Origin: Neoechinorhynchus agilis
Lineage: Eukaryota; Acanthocephala
DNA length: 64,000 nucleotides
Assembly: GCA_051530055.1 (NCBI GenBank)
Contig: CM121342.1
Location: forward strand, 4,092,001 to 4,156,000
Direction of reading: 5' to 3'
Shown: in pieces, positions 12,701-24,152 of the stretch
Position numbering within the stretch: position 1 is the first letter of the stretch
Layout of the letters: each line of letters opens with the position of its first letter
Program-made: the position numbers and the translations under genes
The notes under the pieces: generated by a model
Database searches by the model: none
The model's input: only the letters and a program-made list of their open reading frames with translations
Told to the model about the DNA's origin: nothing

Positions 12701-15700
12701 TTAAACGGAAAAGGTCTGATAAACTTTACTTCTCTTTTCTGATTAGCGAGGTATTTTTCGGATTTTTTCAAAAACGACGGAAAGGTTTCTTTTAAACGAA
12801 AACGTCCGTCTAAACACTTCTCATTTTCTGATTGGGCGAGGTATTTTTCGGATTTTTTCAAAAACGAAGGAAAGGTTTCTTTTAAACGGAAAAGGTCTAA
12901 ACTTTTAAGCTTTTTCTGATTAGCGAGGTATTTTTCGGATTTTTTTCAAAAAACGAAGGAAAGGTTGGGCTTTTTAAATCGGAAAACGTCTGATTAACTT
13001 TACTTCTCTTTTCTGATTAGCGAGGTATTTTTCGGATTTTTTTTCAAAAACGATGGAAAGGTTTTTAAACCGAAAAGGTCTATCAACTTTACTTTCTCTT
13101 TTCTGATTAGCGAGGTATTTTTCGGATTTTTTTCAAAAAACGAAGGAAAGGTTTCTTTTAAACGGAAAACGTCCATCAACTTTACTTCTCTTTTCTGATT
13201 AGCGAGGTATTTTTCGGATTTTTTTCAAAAAACGAAGGAAAGGTTTTTTTTAAACGGAAAACGTCCATAAACTTTTACCTCCTCCTGATTAGCGAGGTAT
13301 TTTTCGATTTTTTTCAAAAAATTCGAAGCGAAAGCGTTTCTTTAAACGCATTTTGAAGAGGTATTTTTCGGATTTTTTTCAAAAAACGAAGGAAAGGTTT
13401 CTTTTAAACGGAAAAGGTCTATAAACTTTACTTCTCTTTCTGATTAGCGAGGTATTTTTCGGATTTTTTTAAAAAAAAGGAAGGAAGGTTTCTTTTAAAC
13501 GGAAAACGTCCATCAACTTTACTTTTCTGATTAGGTTTTTTCGGATTTTTTTTCCAAAAAAAACGAAGGAAAGGTTTCTTTTAAACGGAAAACGTCCATC
13601 AACTTTACTTCTCTTTTCTGATTAGCGAGGTATTTTTCGGATTTTTTTTAAAAAACGAAGGAAAGGTTTCTTTTAAACGGAAAACGTCCATAAACTTTAC
13701 TTCTCTTTTCTGATTAGCGAGGTATTTTTTTTTCAATTTTAAAAAACGATTTTTTTTCAAAAAAACTTTACTTCTCCTTTCAGATGAGTATTTTTCGGAT
13801 TTTTTTAAAAAAAGGAAGGAAGGTTTCTTTTTTAAACGGAAAACGTCCATCAAACTTCTACTTTTCTGATTAGCGAGGTATTTTTCGATTTTTTTCAAAA
13901 ACGAAGGAAAGGTTTCTTTTAAACGGAAAACGTCCATTAACTTTACTTTTCTCTTTCACGATTAGCGAGGTATTTTTCGATTTTTTTCAAAAAACGAAGG
14001 AAAGGTTTCTTTTTTCCAAATCGGAAAAAGGTCTATAAACTTTACTTCTTCTGATTAGCGAGGTATTTTTCGGATTTTTTTCAAAAAAAGAAGGAAAGGT
14101 TTCTTTTAAACGGAAAACGTCCATCAACTTTACTTCTCTTTTCTGATTAGCGAGGTATTTTTTCGGATTTTTTTCAAAAAAGGAAGGAAATTTCGTTTCG
14201 CTTTTAAAACGGAAAACGTCCATTAACTTTACTCTCTTTTCTGATTAGAGGTATTTTTCGGATTTTTTTCAAAAAAAGAAGGAAAGGTTTCTTTTAAACG
14301 GAAAACGTCCATCAACTTTACTTCTCTTTTCTGATTAGCGAGGTATTTTTCGGATTTTTTCAAAAAACGAAGGAAAGGTTTCTTTTAAACGGAAAAGGTC
14401 CATAACTTTACTTCTCTTTTCTGATTAGCGAGGTATTTTTCGGATTTTTTTCAAAAAACGAAGGAAAGGTTTCTTTTAAACGGAAAACGTCCATAAACTT
14501 TACTTCTCTTTTCTGATTAGCGAGGTATTTTTCGGATTTTTTTTTCAAAAAACGAAGGAAGGTTTCTTTTAAACGGAAAACGTCCATCAACTTTACTTCT
14601 CGATCCATTAACTTTACTTCTCTTCTCTTTTCTGATTAGCGAGGTATTTTTCGGATTTTTTTCAAAAAACGGAAGGAAGGTTTCTTTTAAACGGAAAACG
14701 TCCATTAACTTTACTTCTCTTTTCTGATTAGCGAGGTATTTTTCGATTTTTTTCAAAAAACGAAGGATTTTTTTTTTAAACGGAAAAATAAACTTTACTT
14801 CTCTTTTCTGATTAGCGAGGTATTTTTCGGATTTTTTTCCAAAAAAGGAATCGGAAAAGGTCTATAAACTTTTAAACGGAAAAATTAACTTCTCTTTGGG
14901 AAAGGTTTCTTTTAAACGGAAAACGTCCATTAACTTTACTTTCTTTTCTGATTAGCGAGGCATTTTTTGGATTTTTTTTCAAAAAACGAAGGAAAGGTTT
15001 CTTTTAAACGGAAAACGTCCATTAACTTTACTTCTCTTTTCTGATTAGCGAGGTATTTTTCGGATTTTTTTCAAAAAACGAAGGAAAGGTTTCTTTTAAA
15101 CGGAAAACGTCTATAAACTTTACTTCTCTTTTCTGATTAGCGAGGTATTTTTCGGATTTTTTTCCTTTTAAAAAAAGGAAGGAAAGGTTTCTTTTAAACG
15201 GAAAACGTCCATCAACTTTACTTCTCTTTTCTGATTAGCGAGGTATTTTTCGGATTTTTTTCAAAAAACGAAGGAAAGGTTTCTTTTAAACGGAAAACGT
15301 CCATAAACTTTACTTCTCTTTTCTGATTAGCGAGGTATTTTTCGGATTTTTTTCAAAAAAAAAAGGAAGGTTTCTTTTAAACGGAAAACGTCCATCAACT
15401 TTACTTCTCTTTTCTGATTAGCGAGGTATTTTTCGGATTTTTTTTTCAAAAAACGAAGGAAAGGTTTCTTTTAAACGGAAAACGTCCATTAACTTTACTT
15501 CTCTTTTCTGATTAGCGAGGTATTTTTCGGATTTTTTTCAAAAAACGAAGGAAAGGTTTCTTTTAAACGGAAAACGTCCATCAACTTTACTTCTCTTTTC
15601 TGATTAGCGAGGTATTTTTCGGATTTTTTTCAAAAAACGAAGGAAAGGTTTCTTTTAAACGGAAAACGTCCATTAACTTTACTTCTCTTTTCTGATTAGC

Positions 15701-18081
15701 GAGGTATTTTTCGGATTTTTTTCAAAAAAACGAAGGAAGGGTTTCTTTTAAACGGAAAACGTCCATTAACTTTACTTCTCTTTTCTGATTAGCGAGGTAT
15801 TTTTCGGATTTTTTTAAACAAAAAAACGAAGGAGAGGTTTCTTTTAAACGGAAAACGTCCATAAACTTTACTTCTCTTTTCTGATTAGCGAGGTATTTTT
15901 CGGATTTTTTTCAAAAAAAGGAAGGAAACGGTTTCTTTTAAACGGAAAACGTCCATCAACTTTACTTCTCTTTTCTGATTAGCGAGGTATTTTTCGGATT
16001 TTTTTCAAAAAACGAAGGAAAGGTTTCTTTTAAACGGAAAACGTCCATTAACTTTACTTCTCTTTTCTGATTAGCGAGGTATTTTTCGGATTTTTTTCCA
16101 AAAAACGAAACTTTACTTTTTCTGAAAGGTTTCTTTTAAACGGAAAACGTCCATTAACTTTACTTCTCTTTTCTGATTAGCGAGGTATTTTTCGGATTTT
16201 TTTCAAAAAACGAAGGAGAGGTTTCTTTTAAACGGAAAAGGTCTATAAACTTTACTTCTCTTTTCTGATTAGCGAGGTATTTTTCGGATTTTTTTCCAAA
16301 AAAAGGAAGGAAGGTCCATTAACTTTACTTCTTTTTCTGAAAGGTATTTTTCGGAAAAAAACGAAGGAAAGGTTTCTTTTAAACGGAAAACGTTTTAACT
16401 TTACTTCTTTCTGATTAGCGAGGTATTTTTCGGATTTTTTTCAAAAAACGAAGGAGAGGTTTCTTTTAAACGGAAAAGGTCTATAAACTTTACTTCTCTT
16501 TTCTGATTAGCGAGGTATTTTTCGGATTTTTTTCCAAAAAAGGAAGGAAGGTTTTCTTTTAAACGGAAAACGTCCATTAACTTTACTTCTCTTTTCTGAT
16601 TAGCGAGGTATTTTTCGGATTTTTTTCAAAAAACGAAGGAAAGGTTTCTTTTAAACGGAAAACGTCCATTAACTTTACTTCTCTTTTCTGATTAGCGAGG
16701 TATTTTTCGGATTTTTTTCAAAAAACGGATTTTTTTAAACGGAAAAGGTCTATAAACGTTCAAAAAAGCGAAGGATTTTTTTCAAAAAACGGTTTCTTTT
16801 AAACGGAAAACGTCCATTAACTTTACTTCTCTTTTCTGATTAGCGAGGTATTTTTCGGATTTTTTTCAAAAAAGGAAGGAAAGGTTTCTTTTAAACGGAA
16901 AACGTCCATTAACTTTACTTCTCTTTTCTCTGATTAGCGAGGTATTTTTCGGATTTTTTTCAAAAAACGAAGGAAAGGTTTCTTTTAAACGGAAAAGGTC
17001 CATAAACTTTACTTCTCTTCGCAAATTAGCAAGGTATTTCTCAATTTTTTTCAAAATCGAAATTTACCAACCAGTGTCTTGTCAATTTATCTTTGCGACC
17101 ATTCCAAAAACTTTATTCCTTTCACTTATTAGAAACTATGGCGATTCTTTTAAAGCATAATATTGGGTGTAATTGATCTTAAAATGCTCTGTGTTTTTGA
17201 ATTTTAATTTATTTTATCGTTTAAAGAAAAGAATTCATTGATGGATTTTTAAATTTTAAACCAGTGTAGGAGGAACACGGTACAAAATGAATTCGTCGCT
17301 TATGTTTTTACTAATTTAAAATTTTTCAAAGAACATCGTGGGCTTTTAGGAAAGCGACAGTCAATACGACGAAGAGGAAAACAACCTCAGCAATATCGAT
17401 CAACGTGAGTAGCAATTAAGACAATCTCTATCATATGACTATTATTCAAAGCGGTTGAAGAAGATCATGTGTACAAAACAATTAAAGAAGCAACCAGAGT
17501 TGGAAAATTGGATCTCAAATATCATCGAGCTGCGGTGAGACAGGCGAGATTTGGAGGTTTGAACAATATCCACCATTCGCCCATTTATATTTTTGTTTTG
17601 TGATTGAGAAAATAGAGATTAGTTTTAGGATTATTGTTTAATAATTTTTTACGATTGAAGACGTTTTGGGATGAACCCCCACGAAGTTCATAGAACGTAT
17701 TTAATCGAAAAAATTAGACAATAATCCTAATCAAATTGAGATTAATTTCTGTTAATTCGGACTTTTTCAGGTTGTAAAGGTTCTCAATCCGTACTTGAAC
17801 AATTTTTTACAACCCAAAGAGGTCCTACGAAACGGACGAAATATAGAATTAACACAAATTAATTTCTATTTTCTCAATGACAAAACAAAATATCCATCGA
17901 CAACTTCTTTACAACATTCGCCTTTCTGTGCAACAAAAACTGTCTAGAAATCAATAAATCCACAGACAGTGAAGATTTTCCGCAATACAAGGGAGAAAGT
18001 CCTAGGATTTTAAGCATTCAAAAGGTTATCACAAATTTGATTGAGTTGAAGAGGGAGGCCATGGGCATGCAAAGTGACTGA
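6712..18081 (+). CDS. Unrecognised spliced gene (partial at 5' end) with a 10-kb repeat-filled intron
   Basis: The exon chain was inferred from splice signals and phase. A frame open from 6712 runs to 6889 (donor GTAAGT, phase 1). Exon 6979-7058 follows an AG and ends in phase 0 before GTAGGG. After the tandem array come exons 17350-17404, 17452-17556 and 17966-18081. The phases match throughout (1, 0, 1, 1) and the frame ends at TGA 18079-18081. The downstream part reads ESDSQYDEEENNLSN, then VEEDHVYKTIKEATRVGKLD, then DSEDFPQYKGESPRI and a Lys/Glu-rich C-terminus. The upstream part contains a poly-Ala run and VAMIKMVEGSESETRAHL. I do not recognise the family and no start codon was found; upstream exons probably exist. 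The three downstream exons are better supported than the link across the array, and they could belong to a separate gene. Confidence 0.45.
7059..17049. repeat. 10-kb tandem array, ~92-bp unit
   Basis: Roughly 105-110 copies of a 92-bp unit that includes ATTAGCGAGGTATTTTTCGG, then TTTTTTCAAAAAACGAAGGA and AAACGGAAAACGTCCAT. The left edge (7059-7300) is the most diverged, with a long insertion splitting the first unit. From about 8600 to 11100 the array is clean and often alternates two variants, one with AACGTCCAT and one with AAGGTCTAT, so the effective period is about 184 bp. From about 11160 to 14900 it is ragged, with truncated and rearranged units. Minus-strand frames of 60-110 codons inside it are repeats of the same Lys/Phe-rich peptide and are not genes. 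It probably lies in an intron. Confidence 0.95.
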
Positions 18082-18840
18082 GTGTAGAAGACATACAGTC
18101 CTCTTCACGTTCGAGCGTTTCTTAAATTGGGAAATATGTTGAACTCCGTTCCGATGAATACCTCTGATTGGCAGGTTTTGATTGTGGATTCCAGTACAGA
18201 GCTTGCAAAGGGACAATCAAGGTCGTAAAATTGGTTTGAGTTCTCACGAAAAATGGACAATGACGAAAACATTGTGAAATTGAGTATTGTACTTGCTGAA
18301 CAGATTTAAGCAGTAAAATGCTTTTAAAGACATTATTCCAATAATACGTAAATTCATTAAATAGAGTTTTCGAGATTAACTTCTTGTCGAAAATGGCCTA
18401 ACGTTGTCTAAATATTCTTTAGCATTTGAATATTCCGTCGATTCAAATTTCCACAGGTTCATTGAGGAAAGCTTTATACTGTATTAAAAAAATTGAAACA
18501 TCTTTTGCGAATTATGATTGCCAGAATGCTTTATTATGAGCTTAGAAAAGTCAGCAGAATATACTCAAAATTTTTGCTAAATTGCTGGATAAGCAACTAA
18601 TGCGAAAACATAGCTCAGGGTGGAACTGTTAATATTGATTGGTCCTATATTGATTGCATCGATCGGAATATTAGCTATAATTGTTGTTCAGTTTCAAATA
18701 CGAGTTTGGAATTTATATCGGATTTGAAGCTTCAGCACTTCGTCATTATTTCAAGTAAAATCAATCCAGTTTTCCACTATGACAACGATAGATTTTACGT
18801 TATATCAAAATGTCGATATGTGAGGAGGTTTAAATGATTA
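18082..18840. other. Spacer with no supported gene
   Basis: This is AT-rich unique sequence. A frame without ATG stays open on plus from about 18597 to 18837 and follows an AACATAG acceptor-like site. A shorter one follows a CCACAG at about 18461. Open frames of this length are expected by chance in sequence of this size, so neither is called. A minus-strand 68-codon frame (18010-18216) overlaps the terminal exon of the plus-strand gene and is judged a shadow. Confidence 0.3.
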
Positions 18841-19633
18841 GAATTATTGTTTAGAAGTCTTCACTTAGTAGATAAACGGCAGAGGATACGAAGGAGGCCG
18901 ATTTGTGCTATTTACATTCTATTTAACCGTTTTCATTTGGTTAATAAACGAGTTTTTAAACGGGGTCATAGCAAAAATCTTCTATTAAATTCGAGGTTTT
19001 CTTTATTAATTAGACATTTTAACACTTGATCGATGCTCGGATTAAAAACCTACTCTGCAATGCCGTGATTTCTTTATGTTAAAATATCGGTTTATCTAGA
19101 GGTTGAAACGGGTTCTACCATTTTAAAGCTTAAAATTACGGACCCAGAAGTGGCCTGAAAGATTATCAATATATTAATATTTCTTTACAGTAAAATTATG
19201 GGCGAAAATTGTTGAAGAAACGTTAAAGAATGACAAATTCGCTACGGTGAGTTTGATGGTTGTTCTAAAGAACCCGAAGAGCCAAATGAAGCTCAAAAGT
19301 CGAGTTTAGAGAATGGTGACACTATCACGTTCTCGGTTGATAGCAGATGGATCGAGGAAATTCAGTGGAAATTAAAGATGATTTTATTTTGTCCGTAAAG
19401 AATATAAAAACGGCAGAGGATACGAAGGAGGCCGATTTGTGCTATTTACATTCTATTTAACCGTTTTCATTTGGTTAATAAACGAGTTTTTAAATGGGGT
19501 CATAGCAAAAATCTTCTATTAAATTCGAGGTTTTCTTTATTAATTAGACATTTTAACACTTGATCGATGCTCGGATTAAAAACCTACTCTGCAATGCGGT
19601 GATTTCTTTAGAATTATTGTTTAGAAGTCTTCA
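18841..19633. repeat. Permuted direct duplication, ~236-bp unit, with 331-bp insert
   Basis: A 203-bp block at 18874-19076 recurs at 19408-19610 with about two differences. The 23 bp at 18841-18863 that precede the first block recur immediately after the second block (19611-19633). The simplest reading is that the unit was originally tandem (the end of one unit joins the start of the next), and that 331 bp of other sequence (19077-19407) now separates two units. No target-site duplication or terminal inverted repeat was seen at the insert. Confidence 0.8.
19191..19246 (+). other. Possible orphan exon inside the duplication
   Basis: A 56-bp segment lies between TTTACAG and GTGAGT and reads KLWAKIVEETLKNDKFAT in one frame. 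About 60 bp downstream another AG is followed by an open stretch, and a different frame there reads EPEEPNEAQKSSLENG to a stop near 19400. Base composition is protein-like but no consistent gene model results, so this could be a fragment of a captured gene or chance. Confidence 0.2.
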
Positions 19634-19765
19634 TCTGATAATTACTTTTATCAGAACGATTGGAACCTCGTACTTGTAAACAATAATTCCTTTTTTAAAT
19701 AATTAAATGGTTTTGTAATTTGCAACAAACGATTAGACGTTCAATTTTTACAGATTTAGATGGTA

Positions 19766-19771
19766 TTTATT
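19766..19771 (-). terminator. Poly(A) signal of the Ig/FN3 gene
   Basis: AATAAA on the minus strand about 43 bp after the stop codon of the Ig/FN3 receptor, at an ordinary distance for a short 3' UTR. Confidence 0.6.
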
Positions 19772-19813
19772 TTTGCGTAGTGTATTGTTTCGTTTTCTTT
19801 AATTTTTGGCATG

Positions 19814-22461
19814 TTACAATATGATGGACGATGGAGCACCGTAATGGTTGTTTCTGTATTGATTGATTGCGATTTTAGGACGTGATGATTGATCAACTGC
19901 ATCCAATCTTTGAATATTGCTCGTTCCACGAGAAGAGCTCCCACTCGATGACCTTTCACTACCATTGTTCATTGTGAGTAATTTGATTTTTCGACTAAAA
20001 TGTCTAGTGAGACAACTGGTCGCGGATATGATTGCAATGAGTACAAAAAGTGTTAACGACAATAAAGGTACGAAAGCTCTTCCTATTCTATCAGAATGTT
20101 CAAGGTCAATATCTGTTTCTGATCCACAAAGACTTTGTTTCTCAACTGAACAAACAGATGCTCTGATTTCTTTTATTTTTCCCATGTCAAGTGTCCGTAA
20201 GGAGACGTAATGACCGTTTCTTATTGGGAAACATCGATGAGCTTTTTGGAATTGATCACGGTTTTCGTAGGAAAGATAAACACTGAGGCACATTTGACCG
20301 ATGGATATAAGGTCGCGCCGAAAAGGAGTGAAATCAAATTGAAGTAGTTTCTCGTTGCTTTTATATTGCCAATTGATCACTTGTGGCATATCGCGGAACT
20401 TGACGGGATACTCATTAGTCGTTACAAGTAATCGGTTTGACCATTGACTCTTTCCTACTACGTTTACAGCTGATACTCTTAATCGATACTGGAATGATTC
20501 GGATAATCCAGTAATGTTTATGCAGGTGTCAGTCGTCCGGACTTGCCAATAAGGAGGTCCAATATCCACAATGAAACTATCAGCGTCATCACCATCTCCA
20601 GAATCCCAGCAAATGTGTATCCAGGAGTATGTTACTTTTGTGGCTGTTAGATTCAAAGGCTTTCCTGGCACTGTCTTTGGTGTTACTTCTTGAATTGATT
20701 TTGTGATGCCTAATGAATTTTTACCCACACAAGTATAATTGCCATAATCAATTGGTTTTATTGATCCAATTCGAAGTTGGCATCGAACAACATTCTTTGT
20801 TAGAGGTACACAAGACGTGCTTCTATGAGTGATTAATCCTTTTAGCCACGAAATCGATGGCAATGGAAATCCTTTCATTGTACAATTAAGAACTGTCGAT
20901 GATCCCAGTGCAGCTGATACTAAATTGACTTGTTCCGTAATGCTATGTGAAGGTGGTACTTGAACGATAATCTCAACGCTGTCGCTCCCGACTAAACTCC
21001 CATTTTCAACATCATTCGTAGCTTGACAAATATATTGTCCGGCGTCCAATTCACCGATTGGGTACAATGAAAGGTGGTAACATGCTTCTATGTTTGAAAT
21101 TTGAGAAATGCTTACATTAGACAAGGGAACATTATCAAGCAACCATATTAGTCGCGAAGCATTTGGATTTGATTTAATGCAACAGTTCAAGACTAGATTG
21201 TCCGATTGGTTAACTACTATTGGAATTCCTCGTTGTTCGATTATCCGCACCCTGGGTGCGTATAATACGTTCAAATTGAACGAAATGTTAGCCATACAAT
21301 TCGAACTTGAAGCCAAGCATCTATATTCACCGGCATCATTATCGGAAACCTGTTGAATCGCAAAATTTCTACTTTTTGATATTATTTCACCTCCTTTCGT
21401 CCAAAAATATTCCCGGATTTGAGGATTCCCATGACCGACACATGATACAGCCAATGTGTCACCAAACATAACCTTTTGAACCTTTGTGGTAACTGATGAA
21501 CCGTTTGCAAAAATACTGAGAATTGGACAATACTCTACATTTAGCGTAAAATCCGCCGAATACAAATCCTTGTTTATTGCTTCGTTAAGTAAACTGCATT
21601 TTATCCTGCATGAATTGTGATTTGCAGTTACTGCAAGTTTAACTGCAGATCCTTCCGCAAATTTGTTCCATTTATCGGCTGTTGATAGTCGATACCATGA
21701 AACCAGAGCTGGAGGATTACCCATCTCCATGCTTGTGCAATTCAATTGAATTTGGTCACCTGATTTGACGACTTTTTTGTTTGAAATCACCAGTGGGACC
21801 GAAGGTGGCACTAATAAAGAGAAACGTCGTTATTTAAATCGAGTTTTGCGAAAAATCATCCTTTTGCGCAAAAAAAAGCAATCCAAACAATAAAATTGAT
21901 TTAGTAATAAGATTATCGACACAAAGCTGTTTTCTCATTTATTGCGAAAAAAAATAATTAGCGAATAAGGTGGTAGGCAATAAATCTATCAATTTTATTG
22001 CTACAAATTAAAGTGAGATTTTTGCATTTACAGATGAGTGAAAAAACAAATTAGTCAAAAAACTTACCAAGTACAGTAACATTGAACTTGCCGATTACAT
22101 GAGATCCAAATTTTTCGCACGTGTAAATACCATTATGTCGTTTTTGAGCTCGAATAATGGTTAAAATTGGCAATTGCGTTCGATTATCGGAGCTGATCAA
22201 ATAGTCCCGCTTGACATCCTTATTTAGAACATTATTTACGCTGATCATTGCGCCGTTTAGATTAAATGTGACAATATCAGGTTCAAAAGTCTGGTTTGTT
22301 TCGCATTTGAGAGTATAATTGTGATTTTGTTTCACTTTTACAACAACAACAGCAACGTTGACGCTTGTAACTAAATTTGAATAGAGATAGTTCAAATTAG
22401 CAACAAAAAAAACAATACCTGTTGGAATGTTTAATAAAATAAAAATTGAAAGAAGCATCAT
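19814..22461 (-). CDS. Ig/FN3 type I membrane adhesion receptor
   Basis: A likely cell-surface recognition receptor of the nephrin/echinoid/sidestep style. Three exons on the minus strand: 22461-22419, 22370-22068 and 21810-19814. The introns are 48 bp (22418-22371) and 257 bp (22067-21811), both GT-AG and in phase, giving about 780 residues. Residues 1-17 are a signal peptide (MMLLSIFILLNIPT). Ig domain 1 pairs Cys37 and Cys99 (YTLKC, GIYTC). Three or four further Ig domains follow (LNCTS, LAVSC/YRCLA, LNCCI/YICQA, LNCTM/YTCVG), then one FN3 domain (PGKPLNLTAT to LLVTT). A membrane segment lies at about 692-716 and a 64-residue Ser-rich tail ends in SSIIL, which could bind a class II PDZ domain. 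The 48-bp intron has no stop and keeps frame, so retention would be silent to the reading frame. The exact subfamily is uncertain. Confidence 0.85.
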
Positions 22462-22498
22462 GTAAAAGTGTTCAATTATTCGTAAATCTTTAAGTAGA

Positions 22499-22582
22499 CT
22501 ATATAAGATTGGTTTCCAAAAAATATTCTAGAACAATAAAATACGAAGAGGGTATAAAGTGCAAGCTCGATTCTGATTGGCT
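22499..22582 (-). promoter_or_regulatory. Possible core promoter of the Ig/FN3 gene
   Basis: Reading the minus strand toward the start codon at 22461, there is AGCCAATC (22582-22575, a CCAAT-box match) and then TTATATAG (22506-22499, TATA-like), about 40 bp before the ATG. Order and orientation fit a promoter. The TATA-like site is close to the ATG, so the 5' UTR would be very short. This rests on motif matches only. Confidence 0.35.
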
Positions 22583-23998
22583 GCAGGTACGTTAATTATA
22601 GGTGATATCTTTTAAGGATCTACATTGGTGGTATCAGATTTTTGAGCCACTTAACCGTGGGATACGTGACTGTTAATGTCACTATAGCGGTAAAATCTCA
22701 AATAACCGTTACTCTTCATAAAAATTAAGAGATTTGCGTCCTGGGTCGTTTTCTAATTACATTGGCCGGCGTTACTTTGATGTAAAATTCAAAATTGTAT
22801 TGTGAGAAGATCACGCATGGAAAGTTCAATAAATCCAAATAATTAGGCATCAATTAAGCAACACAATCGATGATTTGCACCACACAATGTCAACGAAGTG
22901 TTGAGACTAAACGGACGGGACTAGGTTTTGGGTCACAGATATCTCAATTGTTTGCCTTCCCCCCCGCTCCATTTCCACCGACACCAAATCGAGGTCTCAA
23001 TGTTAGCATGCGTCAAAGACAATCCTCATGGTATCCCAGATGACCAATGATATATGATCGATTGTCCTTACAACCGATTCAAATGTAGGGCGCATTACCC
23101 ACAAGCAACACGCAAAGGTCGACTTGATAATCTCACCTCCACGCCAAATGGACCGATTAAAGCTCCAATGTTAGCTCGAGAGTGCCGTGGTGGTGGTGGT
23201 CAGCTGTGTATGCACCACTTCCATTATTTCGGCTCGGAACCAGGACAGCTTACAGATTAGCAACTGTATTTAGACGCACCGCCGCAATGCTCTAATGGCA
23301 CCTGTCGCATAAAAGCGTGCTTTTTGAGCTAATGGACCAGTGGAAATTATGGCTCTTAAAACAACATTCATGAGTCCGTTGTTTACTTTCAAACATCGTA
23401 AAGCCTTCTATCGATGAGAAAAGAGCCATAAAACACTATGAGAAATTGCTAAGACAATTGCAATTCACACCCAAAGTCAAAGAAATAACGCTTTTAACTT
23501 TGCAACATCTTACAGCTTATGAATCACACACACACAAAAACGACCTTTCCTGTGGAGAATCTACTCGTTCTTATCCGCTTCTAATGACCGAACAATCAAA
23601 CTTTATTTTTTCAAGAATAGCTGTGGAAAAAGGCCGCACATTGATATCTTTATTCTCCATTTCCTCGGGGATCCTCTCTGAATTGTTTACTCTCTGATAC
23701 AATTTTTTTGATCAACCATTTTTCCAATTGAAAATTATGAACTGCTCGGTCTTAAATTTTAATCAAATTCTCAATAGAAAAACGGAAATTAATCTTTGAT
23801 CTTAAACACAAATTTCGCTCCGGCTGTCACCCTCCATTCATCATTTTAATTACCGATTTGCACGCAATTAAATGAGTTCTTTTGATCTAATTTCGGAATT
23901 TTGGGCGTAAACGACAACGAATTTTGATGGAAGTTTTAATTAATCATGACCCAAACATCAAAAGTACTCTTTGAAATTTATCAAATTGAAATATAAGC
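22583..23998. other. Upstream flank of the Ig/FN3 gene, GC-richer patch at 22890-23280
   Basis: No gene is supported. The patch at about 22890-23280 has more GC than its surroundings, a run of C at about 22960 and a (GGT)n run near 23190, and contains a 68-codon plus frame (23054-23260) with no recognisable domain. It may be regulatory sequence of the divergent receptor gene. An 83-codon frame at 23446-23697 also has no recognisable feature. Confidence 0.35.
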
Positions 23999-24152
23999 CG
24001 ATAGGAGAAAATAAATGAAATTAAGAATTTATTGGATATTTCCATCCACTATCTCGGATCTTCTTCAGCGATTGTTTGTTAGTAATGGCGGATCCGAGAT
24101 AGTGGATTGAAATATCCAATAAATTCTTAATTTCATTTATTTTCTCCTATCG
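23999..24152. repeat. Near-perfect 62-bp inverted repeat (hairpin)
   Basis: The left arm 23999-24060 and right arm 24091-24152 are reverse complements with one mismatch by eye (61 of 62), separated by a 30-nt loop. Arm ends are CGATAGGAG and CTCCTATCG. The arms are AT-rich with an ATCTCGGATC core next to the loop. It could be a foldback transposable element, a hairpin RNA source or a recent inverted duplication. No target-site duplication was recognised at its ends. Confidence 0.9.

Noticed and set aside
12631-17054. Series of 60-110-codon minus-strand frames
   Set aside because: They are the 92-bp repeat read in one frame; indels break and restart them at random.
18874-19610. Pair of 203-bp direct repeats as terminal repeats of an LTR-type element
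   Set aside because: No primer-binding site, no TG...CA ends and only 331 bp between them; the permuted flanking 23 bp fits a tandem duplication better.
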